DNA of 64,000 bases, from NCBI GenBank assembly GCA_020543525.1, contig JAHYIO010000031.1:1116001-1180000 (forward strand). The letters run 5' to 3'. Below, one piece after another: positions 1 through 12,200 of the stretch. How positions within the stretch are numbered: the stretch's first letter is position 1; each line of letters starts with the position of its first letter. Made by a program: the position numbers and the translations under genes. The stretch comes from Coriolopsis trogii (taxonomy: Eukaryota; Basidiomycota; Agaricomycetes; Polyporales; Polyporaceae). The notes beneath the pieces are model-generated. The model saw nothing but the letters and a program-made list of their open reading frames with translations, ran no database searches and was not told the origin of the DNA.

Positions 1-3000
1 GCTCCATCAGGGACATGTCGAATTTATAGATGAGCTTCCCGTGAGGATGGTCCATGGAGAGGGCTTGAAGACTATTGAGCCAAGGCGTATGCGGGTACAG
101 GCGCCCAGGAACTCACCGTAGTTATTGAGGGTGGGTCGAAGTTGGAGAGGATCGCCAATCAGTACCATGTGCTGAATACTTGGTACCAGGCTTCCGAGGA
201 TATGCGCTTCCAGGACTTGTCCTGCTTCCTCCACAAGTAGGACTTTCGGACCAATACCCTTGCATGACAGAGATTACATGAGGGGATGCTGGCTGTTGCA
301 ATACTAGCCCAACTCACCTTGAGTAGCGCAGTGAGCTTCGCAGCGCCTGCAAAAATATAAGTACGCCAACGGTTACAGTATAAGGGAACGTGGTTACCTG
401 TCGTAGTACATCCGATGATGTCTACGTTCCGTAAGAGCTGCTTCCGGATCTGATTGACATAGTATGAGAACGCATGTTGACCCGGAATGAGCGGATGGCA
501 CTTTACCTCAGCCTGACCCTCAATGTTCTCTTGGGCAGCTCGCGCATGCTTCTCGCGGAGTCTGCGGAATTCTTGCGTCTGCATCTCCTGGCTACTGATG
601 CGTACCTCGTCGGACCACATTTTGTGGAGAAGTAATCGCTCCTTGGACGACATTGCCCAGGCATTATCTTCTCCGAGGAGCTCTTGAACTGATCGAGAGG
701 TGGTGGGTACAGCGGGTATATCAGAGCAGCCGTACGCGCGGAAGAATTGGAGTAAGTCTCTGAAATCGTCTGGTCGCACCGTATTAGTCTGCACGTCGAT
801 TGGTGTCTCCCGTACGTTCTCTGCAGTCGAAATACCACCAGATTCCGACAGCGATGACAACGGTGGTGGATGAGGAGTAGCTACTGCCGACGACGACGAC
901 GACGCCGCCGGTTGGTGCACAGGCTCGAACGGCTCGGATTCATCTGCACCGAAATCTGCGTTGAGCCACTCTTCTTCTGGAAGCGCGGCAGGATCCTCGT
1001 CATCCTCATCTTCGGGAAACCCGCCTGGCATGGCGGGCTCAGTCAGATCACGTAGAGGCTGCTGACGTCCCGCATCGGGCGCAGGGTCCGCAACAGGCTC
1101 AGCGTCCATGCCAGGCTCGGCTTGTAGAATGTCGAACCGGTTGGTACGAGATGGCGGCTGCTGCATCTGCTGTCGTGTGTGTCCCTGACGGTGCTTCGCC
1201 CCGTAGTGCGCCTCGTTCAAGAACTGGATGTCGTCGCCTCTGACCCAGTACCCGTACAATGAATCGTCAACTTCGCCTTTACTCTTTCCGTTGGCACCCG
1301 CCTTGTGCCAGCCTTCGTCCTGTTTGGTCAGAGAGTGGAGCGCATGTATCCAGGCCGGAGGCTCCTCGATGGATTCAAGGAGTACTGGGGACTGATAAGT
1401 CAGGTAGCGAATCAGATCGTCCCTGTTGACTTCGGTCTTGAAGAAGTTGTCCATAAATTCTTTTATTTCCTGCTCGACGTCGCGCACTGCCCGGCGATAG
1501 CCTGCCATGGAAGCAGTCAGGCGTGATCGACCGGCGACGGTCTCCACTTGCTCGATCGAGAATTGAGCAATACGCTCATCCGCAGAGCGCGAACCCAATC
1601 GGACAATCTTCCTGGTAATTCCCGCATCGAGGACAGACCGGAGCATATGATCGAGTGCGTGGTTTGTGAAGGCGATCATGAGGATGGGTCCTGCTTCGTT
1701 GGCTATAAGCACGCGGAGGAGCTCGACGCCAGTATAACTCTGCATCCATCGGTATGTCAGTGTTATGTTAGTCTTATCGATGTTTCAACCATACCTTTCC
1801 GGTACCGGGAGGTCTGACATCGGTACATAAGCGCAGGACTATCGAACAGAGGATTTTACTCACCCTTGAATCAAGCTCACTTCTCTAGTCAACGCATCCA
1901 CCATAGCATCAGCTTGGCTAGGATCAAGACGACTGCTCTGCTTCAAGACCTCGCGCGCATTCGCGATGGATACCGGATCGGTCGCAACGAGTTTGAGATC
2001 TTCAACGCCAGCATCCGGAGGGAAGAGCGAGGCTAATTGGAAGGAGAAGTCAGGAAGAGTAGCATATGCTGGAGGAGAAATCTGGATGGTGCGGAAGAAC
2101 TGGGGCGGACGGTGCACGAGGTATCGGCCAAAAGGAAGGCTCTCGGGCTCGACACGCAATGCCTCGAGGAATGGCCGGACGGACTCGAACATGACAGTCG
2201 CTTCAATCAACAACCTGGTGGAGCGACGCTCCCCGATAGGAATCCGCAGTTCCTGAAGAATGCGTAACTCGACCTCTGAAGAGAAGAAGGAAACGCGGAT
2301 ATCGATGCGGTCCGCCTTCTGCTTTGCGGATTCGGTCAAATCCTTCAGTGAACTCGCAACGGTTCCCAGATGGACCTCCGTTGTCCCCTCACGCTGCCAC
2401 ACGAGCGCGACTAGGCCGCCTTGCATGAGCCGCTTGCTGCTCATACTCTCCCAGAAGGAAGCGCGAGCCTTGCCCTGTGGCGCACGAGCACGGCCAGGAG
2501 GCGCGTCGATGGACATGCCAACAGTCAGACCGCGTTGAGTGGGTGTGATGGTGAGGAAGTCGGCATTGGTGTAAACATTGAAGAGGACCGTGTCGGACCC
2601 GGCAGCGTGTCCTCTGTACTTTCCGCCTCGCTTTTTCAGTAGTTCAGCGAGCTGTGTACGTCCGCCGGTCTCGCTGAGATCCTTCAGAATGTTCTGCGCG
2701 GATGTACGCAAGGATGACCTGTCTCGCGTTTCTCACATTAGCAGGTACAATTCATTCATAGAGATTGCGATACTTACGTTAATTCTTCGCGCAATAGCCT
2801 GAATTGGATGTCTAACAGCTGCTCCATGGTTTCTGAAGGAAGATGATGCGGAGCGCCATAGAGATTGGCTGGCAGAAAAGGTTGTACAGGAGACGTTAGC
2901 TCGCCATGGGTTGGCGCGATCTGGATATCCCCGATGTTGATATGGTCATTGTCATGGCGGGGACCAGCAGGGCGTGCTTGACCGGGACCCTCGTACGCGT

Positions 3001-4494
3001 TGTGCAACGCTGCCAAGACACCCTCATTACTAGTGAAAGCGACGATCGCTGAACGGACGGGGTTTTTGGAGCGCTCATTGTCCCGATGCTTGCGATCGAC
3101 GATCGCCACGAGGCGACACACCAGACCACGAAGGCGCTCTAACACGAAATTACGAGCTTGCAGCGGTGCATTGACGATGGAGTCGTCGAAGGTGATGGGG
3201 GAGGAGGAGATGCCGCTGATCCAGCTTTCCGTCCATTCGGAGAGTCTCATTACGAGGTCGGGCAATGCAGGATGAGCAGTCACCGCGTTCTTGAACCGTG
3301 TGATGTACCTTGACGAGGTTGTCCGTCATGAGAGGTTTCGACAAGCAGGTTCACGTTGTACTCACTCGAACAAGACCTGCGCAATCGCTGGAAAGACTGC
3401 GCTGCCCATGAGGTCGGCTTGACCGGGTTCATTGAACGTTCTGTACGTATTCATAGCCTCCTCCATACAGGATTTGACGATCTCGGTGAAGCGGTCGAAG
3501 TGTTCCAAGATCAAGGAGTACAAAGAGCTGTGAAGCCTCAATATGAATGAATTGCGTACGTGCTGCCAACTTACTTGACGACTTTGCTTGTGATGCTCTT
3601 CACCACGTACTCAGAAGATAGGTACTAGAGGTAAGACATGAGCGTCCTGCTTCGCATTGTCAACTTTGGTACATACCCTGAGTAGTGGTACATAGCCTCT
3701 CCCAAAGGATAAAGCTGTCCTTGACTTGGGACGAATGGCGACCTCGCCCCATGTTAAAATATCTCCGATTCGGAGGAGGCTGTTATGCTATTCGCCGATC
3801 AGCGCATAGTGGTACACTGACGTTTCGGATGGCTTACGCTTCCAATGGTTGATAGGAAGAGCTAGACCACCTGTTAGGAATGAACGCGGGAGATAACATG
3901 CATAACATGAACGTACTTGGCCATCCTCCGGAGACTTGAGACTACATCAGCAAGAGGTCGTTTGCAAAAATGCTCGGCACGTACCCATGAGCTGTTCCCT
4001 GAGCTCGCGTTGCTCATCAACGCCACAAATCCGTACACATCAGCTGCGAATCTGAACCGGTAACTGTCCTCAAGAAACTTGTGAATGTGATAGTTGACTT
4101 CCGATGGCTTCATCTCGGTGGCGGTAGACGCGAAAAAGCCATCCGTGCCTGCGCCCTGAATCCTGGCAAGGGCGGCTGGGGTCAGAAAGGAGGATGGATT
4201 GTCGATAGATGAGGTGAGTGATTGTCCAGCCCCATTGGAGGGGCTCTCGTGGCGGAAGCGGCAGTCAGAACCCCTGTTGCAGAACCCTCTGTTGTAGTAG
4301 AAGTCGCAAACGCCATTCGGGGCCCTGGGCACCGCAGGACGAGGTGCGCCTCCTCGCTGGTATCCCCTGGCAGGTCCGCTCGGGCTCGAGGGAGGGGTGC
4401 TTTGTCCATCGACATGACGGAAGGTGCAGTCTGAACGCCTACATCCACCAGGTTTCCCGTAGTATCTGCAGATAGGTCGTCTATCGGAGGACAT
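1..4494 (-). CDS. CCCH-finger / ZNFX1-type superfamily 1 RNA helicase, 3' end outside window
   Basis: Spliced gene read right to left from ATG at 4494; it runs off the left edge. The N-terminus has two CCCH zinc fingers (C9, C18, C23, H27; then C63, C72, C78, H82). Next comes the N-terminal region typical of NFX1-type zinc-finger helicases (about 2774-3283 and 1860-2711). The Walker A motif GPPGTGK is split by introns near 1800-1860: joining the GGGTGAGT donor and the TCAG acceptor restores it exactly. Downstream come the FTNHALDHML motif and, at 120-234, a Walker B-like EEAGQVLEAH segment followed by GDPLQLRPT. The family includes animal ZNFX1 and fission yeast Hrr1, which act with RNA-dependent RNA polymerase in RNA silencing; a similar role here is inference. 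An acidic low-complexity insert (about 840-1140) sits between the helicase motifs. Exons in 3300-3870 were not fully resolved. Confidence 0.85.
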
Positions 4495-5418
4495 GGTGAG
4501 TAGAGGTCAAGAAGAACACGAGGCTACACGTTCTCGACGTACTTTTATGAGTATCTGAGCGCTAGAAGGCCTAATGAGACACTCCAAATACTGAGATGCC
4601 GTCGCATACTCCCTTCAGCAGGCAAAATACGGACTTGAGATGCTCAATGGTTGCACTTGTGCGTGAATTGTTCTTGATTGCCATGTACTGAACCCATGGA
4701 TTGTGAGACGATCGCCTTGCAAGCGGTACCGGTCGTATCCATGGAAGAAGAGACTGGTAGGCGCACTGCGAGGCACGTCTACCGCAGCACAATCTCAGCC
4801 TGGGAATCCGTGTCATCGATCCATGCAGTTGTCTGTGGAACTCATACAATAATGATTCCTCTGCGTCGATGCCTGAAACACCGAGAAAGCTGACAGACGA
4901 GTGTAGGCGTAGCCACCTGCGCAGAGTAGAGATGGCAGTCAGCGCCTATCTTTCCCATGGCTCGCGAGTTAGAAACAATGGTACTGCATTGGTTGGAGTA
5001 GAGGGTGCGAGATTTCCGACATACCTTTCTAATGATATCATCATTTTGCTTGTGTACCAGTACATGTTTGTCGCTAACTGATCAGGTCACTTCAACTCAG
5101 CTGTAGCCAATGACGGTGCGGGCGTGAGAGAGATGTTAATTCAGGAAACCCTGTGCCAGGACCCCGGAAGGGGGTGCCGGGATGTGCCGGGGTCTCCACG
5201 CGAATGTGCTCTGGGTGGCCGTCACTGTATATCGCGCCGCCCAAGACTCGCCCGACAGACTGCACGTCGCCGACTTCGACGTCCCAAAACAAGCCTACAG
5301 CGGTACGTACGTCCTCTTGATGGGTTGGGTTGAAGAACGGGAGGAATGAGGAACGGCATGGGAATGGATGGCAATCGCAAGCTCTGGATGTTGATATTGA
5401 CTCCCGTCTAGGTCCACC
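4495..5418. promoter_or_regulatory. Divergent intergenic region between helicase and RPS0
   Basis: This stretch of about 920 bp separates two divergently transcribed genes, so it should hold both promoters. The open frames here (for example 4571-4849 minus) resemble no family and lack good splice context. No clear TATA box was fixed for either gene. Highly expressed ribosomal protein genes often rely on other elements, but none was identified here. Confidence 0.4.
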
Positions 5419-5969
5419 ATGTCGTCAAAACTCCCCTCCGTCCTCAGTGCAACCGACGAGGAGATTCAGCTCCTCCTCGCGGCCCAGTCGCACATTGGTA
5501 GCAAGAACTGCGACAAGCAGATGCTTTCGTACGTCTGGAAGCGGAGGTCCGACGGTCAGTGAATTATTTGCGCGCCCGGTGGGCAGTAGCTCTTAGACGA
5601 CTTGCGCCCGCTAGGCATCCACATTATCAACATCGGCAAGACCTGGGAGAAGCTCGTTTTTGCTGCTCGCATCATTGCTGCCATCGAGAACCCCAACGAC
5701 ATCTGTGTCATCTCCGCTCGTCCCTACGGTCACCGTGCAGTCCTGAAGTTCGCGGCGAACACCGGCGCGCAAGCCATCGCTGGTCGTTTCACCCCCGGTA
5801 GCTTCACGAACTATATCACTCGCTCGTTCAAGGAGCCCCGTCTTATCATTGTCACCGACCCTCGTGTGGACCACCAAGCCATCCGTGAGGCTTCCTACGT
5901 CAATATCCCTGTCATTGCATTCTGCGACACGGACGCGCCTTTGAAGTTCGTCGATGTCGCTATCCCCAT

Positions 5970-6000
<31 letters not shown>

Positions 6001-6417
6001 GCTTGGTGGCTCCTTGCCCGCGAGGTCCTCCGTCTTCGCGGCACGATCCCCCGCACGTCCGATGGCTGGAACGTCATGGTGGACATGTTCTTCTACCGCG
6101 ACCCCGAGGAGGTCGAGAAGCAGCAACAGGAGGAGGCTGCTGCGAAGGCTGCCGCTGCTGTTGGCGAGCAGCCCGAAGCGCCTATTGCCGACTGGGATGT
6201 CACCTCCGCTCCCCAGGTTGGTGGCATCAACCCTGCTTTGGTTGCCGGCGAGGGTGCGTCTGCACATACCATCCTTGAAATCTCCATACTAACGATGCAC
6301 ACAGGCGGCCTCGACTGGTCTGCGGAGCCCGCTGCTGGTGGTCCCACCGACTGGTCAGCAGAGCCTGCTGCTACAGGATGGGCTGCGGAGCCTGCGGGTA
6401 CGACCGGCTGGGATTAA
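5419..6417 (+). CDS. RPS0: 40S ribosomal protein S0 (uS2, RPSA family)
   Basis: Three exons: 5419-5554, 5615-6253 and 6305-6417, giving 295 residues. The start lies in a CCACCATGTC context. The protein begins [20 protein letters not shown] and continues through the uS2 core ([59 protein letters not shown]). It ends with the acidic tail rich in W-(S/A)-AEPA repeats typical of fungal and animal S0/laminin-receptor proteins. It is a structural component of the small ribosomal subunit, needed for 40S maturation in the cytoplasm. The second intron (6254-6304) is 51 nt, a multiple of three, and contains no stop in frame, so unspliced mRNA would still code. The gene is divergent from the helicase and convergent with nagB. 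Confidence 0.97.
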
Positions 6418-6778
6418 AGAGAAGTGGAGGCGACTATCCATGTGCTGTGACTACTATCTCTCGCTGTCTGGCAATGTTGTGTTGTATTCGGGAGTCTATG
6501 CCTGCTATGACATGCCCACATTTACGCCTTTTTTATTGACGCAAAATCATGTACAGCGTATGACCAACACAACATGCATATCTCTCTCCCGATGTCTCCT
6601 CCCGTTGTGATAATGCTTGTCATGGAGGAGATAGGGTTCGTGGACAATACAGCTCGATGCTCAGGGGTGTTGGTCTGAGCCTCCATACCCTGCACAAATA
6701 AGTGCGTTCATGTACTGTTACACGCTGGTACTACAGCTCCAGATCTTGTACTACCGCAAACGTTCTATGCCACGAAAC
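6418..6778. other. Convergent 3' intergenic region
   Basis: This region lies between the RPS0 and glucosamine-6-phosphate deaminase stop codons and must hold both 3' UTRs. AT-rich stretches such as TTTTTTATTGACGCAAAATCA near 6529-6549 could serve 3' end formation of RPS0. No gene is seen. Confidence 0.4.
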
Positions 6779-7963
6779 TTACTCCATGCTACCGACTGGC
6801 TCGCTCTTCAAGGCCTCGTGCATGGCCTCGACCTCGTCCTGCACGCGCTCGATGGACTTGAAGTACTTGACGGTCTTGACGTGGAGCTCGGCGGTCGCGT
6901 CCTCGTCGACGACGATGAGCGCCCAGGGGTGGAGCTGGAGGGCGGAGAGGGTCCAGAGGTGGTTGACGCCCTCCTCGATGGCCTTTGAGAGGGCGAGGGC
7001 CTTGCGCTGGCCGGTGACGACGACGACGACCTCGCGCGAGTCGAGGACGGTGGCGACGCCGACGGTGAGGGCCATGCGGGGGACGGCGGCGATGTCGTTG
7101 TTGAAGAAGCGGGCGTTGGCGAGGATGGTGTCGTACGCGAGGGTCTTTATGCGCGTGCGGGAGGCGAGCGAGGAGCCTGGTGGGGGGAGGTTGCGCGCGG
7201 GGAAGGGGTCAGAGAGGGGGGCGGACGGTGAGCGCGGCGAGGGGGACTGGACTGACCAGGTTCGTTGAAGGCGATGTGGCCGTCCTCGCCGATGCCGCCG
7301 AGGAAGAGCTCGATGCCGCCGTACGACTTGATCTTCTCCTCGTACGCTTTGCACTCCTTGATGAGGTCCTTTGCGTTGCCGTTCAGGATGTTGACTTGTG
7401 AGGGCGGGATGTCGACTGTATACGCATAGAGACCGCGCGTTTTATGGGGCTTCAGTGATCTGCGCGGGCTGGAAAGAAGGGGGGTGCGTACCGTGCGAGA
7501 AGAACTCGCGGAACATGAAGGTGTGGTAAGATTCTGGGTGGTCCTCCGGGAGGCCGACGTACTCGTCCATGTTGAACGTGACGACATTCTTGAAGCTAGG
7601 TCCTTGTCAGCTCCTGGTTGGAAGTCGCGCGACGGCTGGACGTGCACTCACGAGAGCTTGCCCTCCTTGACGAGCTTGATGAGGTGCTTGTAGGTCGGGA
7701 TGGGCGAGGAACCTGTCGGGAGCCCGAGCACGAACGGCTTTTCGGACGTGGGCGCAAAGTCGTTGATCCTGGTTGTGTTCGCGCCTGGCCGTCAGCGCGA
7801 GGGTACATCCACGAAAAGCAGTCGCGCACGCACCGCTTGGCGATATAGTTGCCAATGTACTCTCCGACGTGGGACGCGTTGTCGCGGATGATGAGACCTG
7901 GCAGATCGCGAGTGAGAATGGTCGCGCGCAAGCTCGTTCAAGGATATGCTCTGCCGTACGCAT
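6779..7963 (-). CDS. nagB: Glucosamine-6-phosphate deaminase (isomerase)
   Basis: Six exons traced on the minus strand: 7960-7963, 7834-7897, 7652-7768, 7492-7595, 7257-7415 and 6779-7176. They sum to 846 nt (281 residues plus stop), close to the family's usual length. The first exon is only four bases, ATGC; splicing gives [17 protein letters not shown], the expected N-terminus. Signatures include [13 protein letters not shown] (sugar-phosphate binding), [34 protein letters not shown] with the catalytic Asp/His pair, and [10 protein letters not shown]. The enzyme converts glucosamine-6-phosphate to fructose-6-phosphate and ammonia. In fungi it serves N-acetylglucosamine use and recycling of chitin sugars in the cytosol. 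No other GlcNAc catabolic gene is visible next to it. Identification is firm. Confidence 0.95.
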
Positions 7964-8732
7964 GGCGGATCAGACTTTTGGGGCGCGACGGGCGAGGAGA
8001 GCAGTGGCAGCGGCAGGCAGGGCCTCGCTCAGTCACGGCAGCAGCGAAGGGGAGACGAAGAAAGAGGAAAGTGCAGAATCAGGGCCAGGGAGCGCGACCT
8101 TATGCGCTGCAGGAGGAGGATGGGCGGTGCCGTGGTCGGCGGAACCTGGATCGAAGAGGAGCCATATGCCGTGGACGCTTCTCGAGGCTGTCGTTGGCTG
8201 TCGATGGCCCGTATCGATCCCTCCAGCGTGCTCGATCGCCATCGGTCCATGCTGCTCGCGCCCTGCGCAGCGACCAACGTGGTCCTCGCATGCCATCTGT
8301 CCAAGCCTCGCGACTATTCTCGCCCCTGCTCACAAGGCAAGCCCGGTCCGAGCTTTTGTTTGGCCACGAGGAAACACAAGCTATGTAGTCAGTGTCGCGT
8401 CCACATGGCAAGCAGACAACCTGTAGTGTACGCACACCTTCATGCTCAGCCACGCCCAGCCTCGCAAAGAGTTCAACGACTTGCATGTTAGTAATGTACA
8501 AATGACTCGGAAGACGTTCAGGTACTCCTTAGACTGTGTGGTATATACTTACGATACGGCATACGGAACAACACATATGGACGGATACAGCAACGTCAAA
8601 GCGAACACACCGAGATGCATCGCAAACCATGAACAGTGTGAAGATGAAGAGGTGGTGTCCAGGAGCAATCCGCAACGCATCGCCTCATGCGCGTACGTCT
8701 GCACATTCATTCCGTCGCGGTGACCATCGCGA
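7964..8732. other. Intergenic region, no recognisable gene
   Basis: About 770 bp between the 5' end of the deaminase gene and the 3' end of the kinase gene. Several overlapping open frames occupy 7964-8500 on both strands, as expected for GC-rich DNA, but none shows family motifs or consistent splice structure. It should contain the deaminase promoter. Confidence 0.35.
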
Positions 8733-11623
8733 TCATGAAGGTCGTACAAGAGCCTTCCTCGCTTCTCCATACGCCTCCCGCGCTCGCGCTACCGACGGTC
8801 GAGGATTCGACGTACCCGCGCTCCCAGTACTCGTGCTCGTGCTCGTGGATGGCGGCCGCGTGCTCGACTTCGCCGAGTTCACAGCCGCAAGCGCACGCAG
8901 CGTCGACCCGCTCTTCCTCGGTCCGTTCTTCCCCGCCACGACAGGTTTAACGGTCGCCTTGCGTTCCTCCACCTTCTTAATGAACGGGCTCGGGAGGTTC
9001 TCCACGTCGTTGAAGTCGTACTTGGGCTGTGGAGCCTGAGCGAGCGCGGCGACGGCCGATGCATTCGAGGTGCTCGAAGGTGCCTTGGACGACGACGCCG
9101 CCGATGTAGCCGCCGACGCCGACGCCGCTCGGGTCATCCTCGGGCGCGACGATCCTGACGACGACGCCGACGCCGACGCCTTCTCGGTCGCGATAGTAGC
9201 AGAACGCAGTGCTGCCGAGGCCGATGTCGCACGAATCGAAGGGCGGCGCAGCCTTGTCGGTCGGGCAGCCACCTTGGCGCTCCCAGAGCCACCACCCCCT
9301 CCTGTTGAGCCTGTGCTCTTCGAGGTCGACTGTGTGGGAGTGTGCTCCCCGTCCTCACTCTCCTCGTCCTTCTGTTTCCTCCTTCGCGGCCGCGTATCCG
9401 TCTCGTACCCATCCTCGCTCAGCTCCCCGTCGCTCTCCTCGCTGTCGTCCGCGCTAGCCATGTTAAACAGGTCCGCGAAGTTCAGCCTGACCTTTGGCGT
9501 GTCGACGAACAGTCTCGCAAGCTCCGTCGGTGTGGGTGTCGCAACCGGTTCTCCCGTTTCGGTGAGGATGACGCCCTTCATCGCCGAGGGCGGGGCGAGG
9601 TCGGCCATGAGGTTGATAGACTTTGTCTGCAGAGGAGTCTCAAAGACAGGCAGTTGGGGCTTTGGAGGAGTGATGCTCTCCGGGGACGGCGACTCCGTCA
9701 GGCGGCTCAGGGGGGCCATGATGTTCTTCACCTCCTCCAAGGGGTTCTTCGAGCGAGCTCTTCGCTCTCCCGCAGGGGCAGCCTCTAGGCTCTTCATCTT
9801 CGCTTCGAGCTCGCACTTCACGTTCTCGAGCCTCGCTCGCTCCTCCTCGAGTTCACTCGTCCGTTGCTGAACCCAGACCATACGCTCCTCGAAGGCCCGG
9901 CTCATGCTCTCGCGAGTCTGGCGTTCCCATTCAGCCCACATGTGAGCCATCTCTTCCTCGCGACGGCGCACGGCTTCCATGATCTCCTCTTCACGGCAGG
10001 CCATCCTTGCCGCGACCTCCTGTTCTTGCTTGATCACCATTGCGCGCAGCTCTTCATCGCGACGAGCGACGGCGGCACGAACTCGTTGATGCAACGTCGT
10101 CTCCGCTGAAGCGAGGAGGTTGCGGAGCGAATTCAGCTCTTCGTCCTTCTGGGTGACGATGGCAGCCATCTGAGCTTCCCGCTCGGCAATGGCAGTCTCC
10201 CGAGCAACAAGTTCACGCTCCTTGGAAAGCAGTGTGCTCTTGTGTGTCTTGACAGTATTGAGCCTGCATGCATGCGTCAGTGGTGAACCTGATGCATATG
10301 TCCAGCGACTAACATTCTCTGGGTTTCGAAGACCTTGAATGCAAGGTCGATTTTCTCGTGCTGGAGCAACTGACTTGCAGAGGGACGCATGGCAGGCTGA
10401 AACATGCTCAGACCGGATCGGAGATGTGGCGATATGCGGACCACTTACGTTGAGATTGAGCATAGACTTGATAACGCTTGTCATCGCGGGGCTGTAGCCT
10501 TTGGGTAGTGGAGGTATACGACCGTTTCTATGAGCATGTAAGACTCCATAGTCCTACCTCTCACTCGCTGCAAACGTACCGGATTAGGATGCTCAACTCC
10601 GCGTGTGTCTTCGCCTCGTGAAATGGTGGCTTAAGAGCACACAACTCGTAAATCAGGCAGCCTAATGACCAGATGTCTGACTTGGAGTCGTATGCCTTCT
10701 CTTGCATCAGTTCGGGTGACATATAGTAAGGTGTCTGGATCGTTGTGTCAGACAGTGACCACACGCATATGCAGGCAAGGCGCGTACCCCAACATATGTG
10801 TTTGCAAAGCTCGCCTGCGCGAGTGCTTTGGAGAGACCGAAGTCACCGAGTTTCACGTTGTTCGCCTCGTCAAGGAATACTAGGATGAGAAGTGGTCAGC
10901 CATCTGCCACAGTAGCTGTATGCAGAATGACTCGGTTAAAGAAGATAATCGAGACGCATTACGCAAAACTGCAACAGCAAAGACGGGGCGACTCTAGGAA
11001 CCGAACGCACCGTTGTCGGGCTTCAGGTCTCGATGCAGAATCTGTGCTCTCCTCTCCTTGCCGTCGGTATCCGTCCCTACACTGCTTGTCCTGTTGTGGC
11101 CGCTGTTGGGATGATGGCAATAGTTGAGAGCAAGGAGGATCTGCATGAAATAGTTCCACACAGTGTCTTCAGGGATGAGTCGGTTGTGTCGCTGGGCTTG
11201 CTTGATGATTGAGGAGAGGTCGCCACCGCCGCAGTACTCCATCAGGATATAGAGAATGCCTGCATCGCGTTCAACGTGTCGGTCGTGATAGCGTACGATG
11301 TGTTCGTGGTGGAGGTCTTTTAGGATGTTTCTTCATATAGGGGGCGCACAGAGTCGGCCGACCGGTTATGACCACGATGACGAAGAAACACTCACACTTC
11401 AGCGACGATTTGCTTCCTGTCGCGCTCGGACATGCGCTCAAAGTTCAGCTCCTTGCGTGCAAACAACTGCCAGGAAAGAGGGAGCGTAAGGTCTTCTCCG
11501 GGTTAGAGGGAAATGAAGGACACTGACGACACCATCCGCTTTCCGGCGGACCTTGCGAATGATGCCAAACGAGCCATTACCAATAATGTCTAGAGGCTCG
11601 TACAGGTCGAGTGGGGAAGGCAT
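8733..11623 (-). CDS. nimA: NIMA-related (NEK/Kin3-type) serine/threonine kinase
   Basis: Spliced gene from ATG 11623 to TGA 8733. It begins [20 protein letters not shown] (glycine loop), then the NEK hinge [18 protein letters not shown], the family's insert before [10 protein letters not shown] (about 11010-11040), DFG in [22 protein letters not shown] (10795-10880), TPYYMSPE in the activation segment, and [20 protein letters not shown]. Residues after the kinase fold form a long coiled coil (about 9750-10250, rich in Glu/Arg/Leu). A Ser/Ala-rich, probably disordered tail follows, with Asp/Glu stretches and TP/SP sites. Fungal homologues (NIMA, Fin1, Kin3) act at mitotic entry and at spindle pole bodies, and the coiled coil suits dimerisation. 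Several introns interrupt the kinase domain. The family assignment is firm; the one-to-one relation to NIMA is inferred. Confidence 0.92.
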
Positions 11624-12200
11624 CGCGCCGGCGAAGAGGAAGTGAGTGTGGTGGAACTTGAGGAGGAAGTCGTTGAAGAGAAACCGTCAGCCGAGTTTCT
11701 GCATCCAATTCCAACCAGAGCGCTTGCGCACCCACGCGTCAGCAAGCGCCCATCTTGTCTGCCCTACATCATGTGACCGCGTCCGAGTTCCTAAAGTTAC
11801 GTGTCGACACCTCATCATGGTCACGACTCGCGGTGGGTGAGAGCAACAGTACGACACTCGTATCATTCTAATGAGTATTAGACCAAAGTAGTATGGCTTA
11901 GCATGACATATACACCTGAGACGTACTACGCAGTACGACAGCTGTCGTACCTCGATACTTAGCATACCGGCGATCGTACACTTGGCCTGTAACCAACCAG
12001 TGCACATAGCACTCATGCAACACCATTGGATAATATGACTTGTAACTTGTAGTCACAAATGATTAACTTGACCCGAGCGGTTGCAACAACACGTCCGCAA
12101 ACGAGTATTTCGTACTGTCTCTTGGAAAGTAACGCGTATACATACATTCGTAAGAATGAATTCCCCCTCATGAGTTCTAGCCAGTACTGCTGACCATCTC
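11624..12200. other. Intergenic region upstream of the kinase
   Basis: About 580 bp between the kinase start and the stop of the cytochrome b561 gene. It presumably carries the kinase promoter and the b561 3' UTR. No coding pattern or RNA gene is seen. Confidence 0.35.
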
